The notes below the pieces were generated by a model. The model did no database searches. It worked only from the letters and a program-made list of their open reading frames with translations, and was not told where the DNA came from. A program made the position numbers and the translations under genes. A stretch of DNA of 17,843 bases from an uncultured Collinsella sp. (lineage in GTDB: Bacteria > Actinomycetota > Coriobacteriia > Coriobacteriales > Coriobacteriaceae), in NCBI GenBank assembly GCA_902467875.1, contig CABQWP010000046.1, forward strand, positions 1 through 17,843, in the 5' to 3' direction. The stretch's first letter is position 1; each line of letters opens with the position of its first letter. Positions 14,009 through 17,843 of this stretch are shown here, piece by piece.

Positions 14009-14197
14009 TCAATGTGCGCAGCGGAAATGCAGCGAAACACCTCGAAATCCGATCGAAATATTGGCCTGGACTTCCAGCAAGATTGGACGTTTCTGCAAGT
14101 TGCTCAGGCGTATCCCGCCTTGCGTTTGGCATCCGAAGATATCGTGGATGCGGTCGTTCGAGACCACTTCGCCGATATTAAGGTCCTGCTCAAACAT
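14009..14197 (-). pseudogene. N-terminal relic of an HNH restriction-type endonuclease
   Basis: A 62-codon frame begins at an ATG with a well-placed GGAG (6-nt spacing), so its start looks genuine. Residues 7-33 (NIGEVVSNDRIHDIFGC then QTQGGIRLSN) match, from memory, the N-terminal DNA-binding segment of ScoMcrA-like HNH enzymes, which read G-x-x-x-(S/T)-N-x-x-I-x-x-I-F-x-C-x-x-Q-G-G-(M/I)-R-x-S. The usual continuation (TNTLVLIS) is not seen; the frame degrades and stops, and another frame stays open to 13947. No HNH catalytic motif follows before the tRNA. It is probably a truncated gene left by rearrangement at the island border. Confidence 0.45.
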
Positions 14198-14268
14198 ATT
14201 GTGCTCCGCCCTGCCGGGATTGAATAGCTCGCCTGAGCGCTGCGCCGCGAGCCGGCGAGGTCAATGGC

Positions 14269-14514
14269 CTACAGCCAGGACGATCTGGCGGCATCCCACC
14301 ACTCGGCGCGGACGCGGGTGGCCGCGAGCAGGGCCCCGCACACCGCAAAGAGCTCGTAGTCCGCCAATGTCGTCGCCATCTGCATGAGCTCAGCCAGGAG
14401 ATTGAGACGGTCAGCGGTGCCAAGGTCGCCGAACGCCCCGATTGCGTTCGCGATCCGGCGCGCCTCCTGGCTGATGTTCGGGCTATTAACATCCTTATCG
14501 GGGTTCATGGACAT
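14269..14514 (-). CDS. Small helical protein of unknown function, DYEL family copy 1
   Basis: An 81-residue protein that I do not recognise. It is predicted to be mostly helical, acidic at the N-terminus, with no membrane segment. The C-terminal signature ADYELFAVCGALLAATR, then R.EW and a final SWL, recurs in a second gene of this island (16487-16717), and the two align over nearly their full length. AGGAGG (14519-14524) precedes two possible ATGs, at 14514 and 14508; the first is used here. The frame extends upstream to 14676, but that part is not supported by the paralogue. The upstream DNA also shares a 56-nt block with the upstream of the second copy, so gene and leader were duplicated together. 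Confidence 0.75.
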   Translation of the reverse strand: MSMNPDKDVNSPNISQEARRIANAIGAFGDLGTADRLNLLAELMQMATTLADYELFAVCGALLAATRVRAEWWDAARSSWL

Positions 14515-14562
14515 CCTTCCTCCTCGATCCCAGCCAAGAGCATAGGAATACCTGCACAGCAG

Positions 14563-14582
14563 ACGTAAACCATAGTTTACGT
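14563..14582. promoter_or_regulatory. Perfect palindrome, candidate operator
   Basis: ACGTAAAC-CATA-GTTTACGT is a perfect 8-bp inverted repeat with a 4-bp centre, about 50 nt upstream of the DYEL copy 1 gene. A related TTTTACGTTTTACG occurs at the same place upstream of copy 2 (16787-16800). Size and shape suit a dimeric repressor site. Confidence 0.4.
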
Positions 14583-14612
14583 TCCGGGGAAAACGCGCTG
14601 GGAAACCAAACT

Positions 14613-14668
14613 CGGCATCCGCCGAGATGTGCCCACGGCCCCGCGACCGGGTTGCACCTCCGCTGCGC
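14613..14668. repeat. Shared upstream block of the DYEL cassette, copy 1
   Basis: The block starts CGGCATCCGCCGA, passes CCACGG and CCGGGT, and ends CCTCCGCTGCGC. It matches 16799-16853 with scattered differences. CTCGGC-ATCC-GCCGAG at its left end can form a hairpin. The match ends abruptly at 14668, just before the Mrr relic begins. Confidence 0.75.
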
Positions 14669-14674
14669 GGCCTC

Positions 14675-14755
14675 ATGATCGACTACGGCGTCGGCGTGAG
14701 CACGAGACAGGTCTACGAGATCAAGGCCGTTGACACCGATTTCTTCGACGAATAG
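14675..14755 (+). pseudogene. C-terminal relic of an Mrr-type restriction endonuclease
   Basis: The plus strand reads LMIDYGVGVSTRQVYEI, then KAVDTDFFDE and a stop. Mrr-family enzymes end with the same pattern: L-M-I-(E/D)-x-x-V-G-V-x-x-x-x-x-Y-x-(I/V)-K-x-x-D-x-D-(Y/F)-F. Upstream, in frame, the sequence turns at once into the DYEL cassette block, so about 27 codons are all that is left. The break point coincides with the end of the duplicated cassette, which suggests that the cassette arrived in, or recombined with, an mrr gene. No catalytic residues remain. The gene is convergent with the HNH gene. Confidence 0.55.
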
Positions 14756-14775
14756 CGCGTGTCTGCAACGCGCCG

Positions 14776-15525
14776 CTACCGCGTGCCCTTCCGCCCGTTG
14801 CATTTCGAGCAGAGCACCTGCAGGTTGGATGGAACGGTCTTGCCGCCCTTCGCGACCGGCACGATATGGTCGACGTGCAGGCCCACGCCGTCCGGCATGT
14901 ATTTCCCGCATATCTGGCAGGTGTAGTTGTCCCGGCGGGCGATCTGCTCGCGCAGCTGCTTCGTCATCAGCCTTCGCTGGTTCTTGGCGTGATAGTCCCT
15001 GAGCGTCGCCTCGTCGTTGATAGCGGCGAGGCGGATACGGCGCTCGACGATCCACTCCCAGTTCACGTCAAGCTCGGAATCATCCATCGACACCTTGTAG
15101 GACGTCTTCACGTAGTTGGCCTGCTTGTACCTCGTCTGGTCGCGGCAGGTGATGAACCTAAAGGCCCTGTCATCGTCGACCGCCTCGGCGTACTGACGCT
15201 CGCGCCGGCTGCGGAGCCGGCAGGTTTTCAGATACTCTTCTTGCTCGTGCTTCCAGTTCTGGATGTATGCCCTATGGGCGACGATGGCGTCCCAACCGGC
15301 CGGGTCCATAAGGTGACGGTCGATGTAGTCCTCGATCCTCACGTTGCGCCTGCCAGACACATCGAAGCGGGCCACGTAGTAGGGATACCTAAAGGGGCTC
15401 GCCAGAATCCTGCGAACCAGGACCGCGATTGCACAGACCAGGGCTATGACCAGCACGCCGAGAACGAAATAGGGCGTCAGGTCGACTATATAGTGGTACC
15501 CGTCTATCTCATAGAGCTGAGTCAT
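14776..15525 (-). CDS. Membrane-anchored HNH endonuclease
   Basis: A 249-residue protein with one strong N-terminal transmembrane helix (about 17-38, rich in Val/Leu/Ile) followed by RR, so the rest should face the cytoplasm. Residues about 60-130 are charged and helical. Residues about 135-249 are a well-known HNH module: a domain ending LMTKQLREQIARRDNYTC, then C203-x2-C206, HVDH (217-220) with the catalytic His pair, Asn234, and C239-x2-C242-N. The ATG at 15525 has GGAAGGAAG upstream at good spacing; the frame stays open to 15789, but that part runs through the divergent promoter region. HNH enzymes of this type cut DNA in restriction, phage or mobile-element settings. Attachment to the membrane suggests action on entering DNA. 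The target is unknown. Confidence 0.87.
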   Translation of the reverse strand: MTQLYEIDGYHYIVDLTPYFVLGVLVIALVCAIAVLVRRILASPFRYPYYVARFDVSGRRNVRIEDYIDRHLMDPAGWDAIVAHRAYIQNWKHEQEEYLKTCRLRSRRERQYAEAVDDDRAFRFITCRDQTRYKQANYVKTSYKVSMDDSELDVNWEWIVERRIRLAAINDEATLRDYHAKNQRRLMTKQLREQIARRDNYTCQICGKYMPDGVGLHVDHIVPVAKGGKTVPSNLQVLCSKCNGRKGTR

Positions 15526-15660
15526 GGCATTCTTCCTTCCCCAAGGATGGCAAAATGATACCAAGACGCGGGTCTTCCGGATCGCGGGCGCTTTCCACGC
15601 GATACATCCATGCCCCTCCGTCCGGACACCGCACACCGAACCCCCACACCACGTTCGCTT

Positions 15661-15682
15661 TACAATCAAGAACATTCGTTCG
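15661..15682 (+). promoter_or_regulatory. SOS promoter: -10 box overlapped downstream by a LexA box
   Basis: TACAAT (15661-15666) is a good -10 hexamer for the rightward operon. Immediately downstream, 15669-15682 reads on the minus strand CGAACGAATGTTCT, which matches 13 of 14 positions of the Gram-positive LexA box CGAACRNRYGTTYC. A repressor there would cover the start of transcription. No clear -35 is visible. The site also lies upstream of the divergent HNH gene and might affect it. Confidence 0.65.
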
Positions 15683-15727
15683 ACAATGAAGCCCGTGAGA
15701 TACAAACGGATGTTCGGGGGTACGCGC

Positions 15728-16045
15728 ATGATCATGAAAAAGCACTCGCTTGCGGGAACCTGCGGCATACCCACCGATGCACAGCGCATCTACATCCCCG
15801 TGGACGCCAACGGCGCGGACGACCCCGACCACGGCCCGTCCGATCCCGTCACCATCCACTGGCCGGACGGCCGCAGTTGGAAGGTTGAGAGCATCTACGC
15901 CCGCCAGGAGTTCGGCCGCGCCATCTTCGGTAACCTCTGTGTGCGTTACGACGTCTGCATCGCGAAGCAGCGCAAAACGGTCTGGTGGGAGCACGGCGAC
16001 TGGTTCGTCGAGCGCGGTGGCGGCATGGCGGTGATGCCCGAGTGA
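15728..16045 (+). CDS. Small WPDGR-motif protein, copy 1 (hypothetical, SOS-box controlled)
   Basis: A 105-residue soluble protein whose central region is probably beta-rich: YIPVDANG, then VTIHWPDGRSWKVESIYARQ, FGRAIFG, CVRYDVCI and a final WWEHGDWFVE. The pattern (a strand, W-x-D-G-R, I-x-x-I, a Gly, then Y-x-V and E-x-x-x-W-F/W-V) recalls small hypothetical proteins encoded beside Y-family DNA polymerases in Firmicutes; this is from memory. It shares the whole pattern with the next gene. The start is uncertain: the ATG at 15728 has a G-rich run at 7-nt spacing and matches the paralogue's length, while the ATG at 15686 has no ribosome site. It is the first gene downstream of the SOS-type promoter. 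No catalytic residues are evident. Confidence 0.72.
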   Translation: MIMKKHSLAGTCGIPTDAQRIYIPVDANGADDPDHGPSDPVTIHWPDGRSWKVESIYARQEFGRAIFGNLCVRYDVCIAKQRKTVWWEHGDWFVERGGGMAVMPE

Positions 16046-16443
16046 TAGGCCACACAAAGGACTTCGGCGGCGGCATCACCGTTCGCGCCAACGGCGACAA
16101 GCCCGGCAGACGCGTCCATAAGCAGTACGTAGACGTCTACGCCCGCACTAACGCCGACGGAACGACGGTGCCTGTCCGCGTCTGCTGGCCGGACGGCCGC
16201 GGCTTCACGATCGACGAAATCATTCGAATAGACCCCTTCGGCGCGGTCATCCACGACGCGCAGACGGCGGTCTACACGGTGCGCTTCGGCGGCTGGACCA
16301 CTCAGCTCATGCTGGAGCACTACCACAGGGAGGACCCCATTCACGGGGCAGATGACCGCCTGCGATGGTGGGTCTGGGCGTTCGAGAACACCCGCTCGAA
16401 GAACGACGTTTCCGCACCGCCTGCCGACACGCGCGTCCGGTGA
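16042..16443 (+). CDS. Small WPDGR-motif protein, copy 2 (hypothetical)
   Basis: A 133-residue protein related to the preceding one: YVDVYARTNADG, VPVRVCWPDGRGFTIDEIIR, FGAVIHD, AVYTVRFGG, LEHYHRED, and RWWVWAF at the end of the shared part. A Lys/Arg/Ser/Ala-rich tail of about 20 residues follows. It starts at a GTG that overlaps the upstream stop as GTGA, with GGTG eight bases before it, so the two products are translationally coupled and probably act together or as a heteromer. The frame stays open upstream to 15985 but overlaps the first gene there, so the GTG is preferred. Function is unknown. Its promoter context suggests induction by DNA damage. Confidence 0.75.
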   Translation: MIGHTKDFGGGITVRANGDKPGRRVHKQYVDVYARTNADGTTVPVRVCWPDGRGFTIDEIIRIDPFGAVIHDAQTAVYTVRFGGWTTQLMLEHYHREDPIHGADDRLRWWVWAFENTRSKNDVSAPPADTRVR

Positions 16444-16486
16444 ACGCGGGTTGGGTCGTCATGCGGAACGCAGAGGGTGACGTCGG

Positions 16487-16717
16487 CTAGAGCCAAGCTC
16501 CGGTCCACTCGCTCCGGTTCCTCGTCGCCGCGAGGAGCGCACCGCATGCCGCGAGCAGTTCGTAGTCCGCGATCCTGATCCCGACCGACATGGCCTCGGC
16601 GAGGACTTCAATCCTTCTGCCATAATCCTCGATCTCGGAGAATACCCCGATACCGTCCATGAGCCGCTGAGCGGCTTCGCTCGGCCCGTCCCCCGTCGTG
16701 ACATGACGTTCTTCCAT
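16487..16717 (-). CDS. Small helical protein of unknown function, DYEL family copy 2
   Basis: A 76-residue protein aligned along almost its entire length with copy 1 at 14269-14514. Shared features are A.R(I/L)...IG.F..., LAE.M, then ADYEL(L/F)A.CGALLAATR, R.EW and the ending WL. The most conserved part is the last third, so it probably carries the functional or interaction surface. The ATG at 16717 has GAGAGGAT about 11 nt upstream, a little far. It is convergent with the WPDGR operon, with 43 nt between the stops. The two DYEL copies flank the HNH gene and the WPDGR operon on both sides. I do not recognise the family. Confidence 0.75.
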   Translation of the reverse strand: MEERHVTTGDGPSEAAQRLMDGIGVFSEIEDYGRRIEVLAEAMSVGIRIADYELLAACGALLAATRNRSEWTGAWL

Positions 16718-17055
16718 GCCGAAACAATCCTCTCTATGCGAGAAAGGCGATGATAGCAGGTGCCGTCCGGGCCAGCATAAACAGCGTTTTACGTTTTACG
16801 GCATCCGCCGACGGCGGCCACGGCTCCGTGGCCGGGTGATGCCTCCGCTGCGCCCTGTAAAGGCCGCTCCATGAGGCCCCGCACAAACCTCCGCTCCGCT
16901 CCGGTTGGTGGAGGCCGTCATGGAGGACCTTGACAGGCCTTCGCTCCGGCATGGCTTTGCAGGGAGCAAAGCCGACGACGACGCGCGGCGTCGCCATTCG
17001 GCTTTGCCCGCAGGGGCGAGATGTTGAGGGCCATGTGCCCGGAACGGAGGAAGAC
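16718..17055. other. Hairpin-rich intergenic stretch between DYEL copy 2 and the DUF2958 gene
   Basis: No gene is seen here. It contains the second copy of the DYEL cassette block (16799-16853), with CCGCCG-A-CGGCGG and the perfect stem GGCCACGG-CT-CCGTGGCC (16816-16833). A CCTCCGCTCCGCTCC tract with a later GGTGGAGG follows, then GGCTTTGC-AGGGA-GCAAAGCC (16954-16974). Several of these could be terminators or regulatory stems. None has a T tract. Confidence 0.5.
16799..16853. repeat. Shared upstream block of the DYEL cassette, copy 2
   Basis: The block starts CGGCATCCGCCGA, passes CCACGG and CCGGGT, and ends CCTCCGCTGCGC like 14613-14668. It lies at a similar distance upstream of the paralogous gene (about 80-100 nt). 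Here the sequence forms two strong hairpins not fully kept in copy 1. Confidence 0.75.
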
Positions 17056-17355
17056 ATGCAGCAGCTGATGACCGAGGAAATCGCCAAGACGGTGCCGAGG
17101 CTCTACGAGCAGGACGGGGCGGAGGACCCCGCGGTCTACGCCCACTACTTCTCGTGCGTGAACGGATGGGACTGGTGGCTGCTCGAGTTCGACGGCACGG
17201 ACGAGGCGTTCGGCCTCGTCGAGGGCTACGACGACGAGCTCGGCTACTTCAGCATCAAGGAGATTGAGGAGCTGAACCGCCAGATGGGGTTTGCCGCCGT
17301 CGAGCGCGACGAGCACTTCTCCCCGAAGCCGCTCAGCGCCGTCAGGAGGGGGTAG
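17056..17355 (+). CDS. DUF2958 domain protein
   Basis: A 99-residue acidic protein with the DUF2958 pattern: LMTEEIAKTVPRLYEQ, then EDPAVYAHYFSC, WDWWLLEFDG, FGLVEGYDDELGYFS, IEELNRQMG, VERDEHFSPKPLS. Members of this family are found on plasmids, ICEs and phage-like islands and have no known biochemical function. The ATG at 17056 has CGGAGGA at good spacing; the frame is open upstream to 16930, but that part is not conserved in the family. The next gene follows after 4 nt, so the two are co-transcribed. Codon use is more G+C-biased than in the hydrogenase region, which fits acquisition with the island. Confidence 0.85.
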   Translation: MQQLMTEEIAKTVPRLYEQDGAEDPAVYAHYFSCVNGWDWWLLEFDGTDEAFGLVEGYDDELGYFSIKEIEELNRQMGFAAVERDEHFSPKPLSAVRRG

Positions 17356-17359
17356 CCGC

Positions 17360-17843
17360 ATGGTGACGGTCGAGTTCGACTCCATGGGCGAGGCGGTCCG
17401 CCTCGCCCTCGTGGCCGGGGAGTACGCGGGCGGCGGCCTGGCCGTCCTCCTCCTCGACGCCACGGACCCGCGCTCCGATGGCTACATGGCCGAGTGGGGC
17501 GTGCTCACGGCGAACGTGCCGGCGGCCGCCGAGTGGTGCCGCGGGCGGGGCAACATCGCCATAGACGCCGACGCGCCCGCGGCGCTCCTCGAGGCGCTCG
17601 AGGCCGCCGGCACGGTCCGGATGGCCGACCGCTCGGCGGCGTCCGGGATGGCCCGCTACCCGCTGGCCACGGTCGCCGAGCACGCCCTCGGCGGCATGGG
17701 CGGCCTGAGCGAGACCCTCGAGGAGGCCCTCGGCTCGACGGTCGTCGTCGAGTACGAGTCGGGCGGCGACGGCGGCGCGTTCGAGGTGGGGACCGCGCCG
17801 GCGGGGGCGGGCGGGCGCGAGCGGGCCGCTTCCCTTTGGCGCA
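17360..17843 (+). CDS. DUF4313-like protein, C-terminus cut by window edge
   Basis: The ATG at 17360 has AGGAGGGGG just upstream and lies 4 nt past the DUF2958 stop. The frame is open to the end of the window (161 codons). The N-terminal half follows the DUF4313 pattern: an opening F....GEAVRLAL...EY..GGLAV.L, then WGVLTANVP, a D-A-D-x-P-A-A-L segment in place of the usual DTNN, LLEALEAAG, and SGMARYPLATV. The second half is Gly/Ala/Glu-rich with very high third-position G+C. DUF4313 proteins occur in conjugative elements near DUF2958 and antirestriction-like genes; their role is not established. The family call is from pattern memory and is less sure than for the preceding gene. Confidence 0.65.
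   Translation, partial: MVTVEFDSMGEAVRLALVAGEYAGGGLAVLLLDATDPRSDGYMAEWGVLTANVPAAAEWCRGRGNIAIDADAPAALLEALEAAGTVRMADRSAASGMARYPLATVAEHALGGMGGLSETLEEALGSTVVVEYESGGDGGAFEVGTAPAGAGGRERAASLWR

Noticed and set aside
13937..14227. Plus-strand frame of 96 codons beside the tRNA fragment
   Set aside because: It has no ribosome site and no recognisable domain. It overlaps the minus-strand frame that has a good start and an HNH-enzyme-like N-terminus. It remains a weak alternative.
14515..15055. Extra minus-strand frame of 186 codons between the HNH gene and DYEL copy 1
   Set aside because: It overlaps the catalytic part of the HNH gene in another frame and is Arg/Ala-rich with no family pattern.
16918..17463. 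Minus-strand open frame of 181 codons
   Set aside because: It is antisense to the DUF2958 and DUF4313-like genes, which have good ribosome sites and family patterns.

Overview
The window looks like a chromosomal segment from a Coriobacteriia gut anaerobe, most like Collinsella. This rests on G+C-rich codon use, a six-part Ech-type hydrogenase and the style of the intergenic repeats, and is inferred from memory without a database match. Left of about 13.8 kb the DNA reads as ordinary chromosome. Right of it lies an accessory island that runs off the window edge.

Region 1 (1-3922) holds an ABC-2 type exporter (permease cut by the window start, plus ATPase) on the minus strand. Divergent from it on the plus strand is a NarL-type histidine kinase/response regulator pair. 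The layout resembles the YvfRS-YvfTU and LnrJK-LnrLMN modules of Bacillus, which sense and export membrane-active compounds. Region 2 (3923-4721) has no gene. It carries three evenly spaced long-stem inverted repeats of about 155 nt with a shared core, then a strong hairpin at the end of the hydrogenase operon.

Region 3 (4722-10328, minus) is a complete ech operon in the classical A-B-C-D-E-F order: a membrane-bound, ion-translocating [NiFe] hydrogenase that exchanges electrons with ferredoxin. Three things are odd. EchA and EchB are one 960-residue polypeptide. EchD has a one-base frameshift before an Ala/Lys-rich tail. EchE ends exactly at its last metal-binding motif, with no cleavable extension. 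Region 4 (10329-13832) holds a stand-alone transposase-OrfA-like HTH protein, an AT-rich stretch with a possible DeoR-family relic, a large FMN/[4Fe-4S]/FAD ene-reductase, and three 60-nt palindromic units repeating every 80-81 nt.

Region 5 (13833-17843) starts with the 3' part of an initiator tRNA, still followed by its own terminator but lacking the 5' part. This is what an integrative element leaves at one border, so the island should continue rightwards to an intact tRNA. The part visible here contains two restriction-gene relics (an HNH-enzyme N-terminus and an Mrr-like C-terminus), a membrane-anchored HNH nuclease, and a two-gene operon of related small 'WPDGR' proteins with a near-consensus LexA/SOS box at its promoter. 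It also contains two copies of a small-protein cassette (DYEL family) that share upstream DNA, and a DUF2958-DUF4313 pair typical of conjugative elements. The most unusual material is the SOS-box operon with its flanking duplicated cassettes, and the two intergenic repeat arrays.
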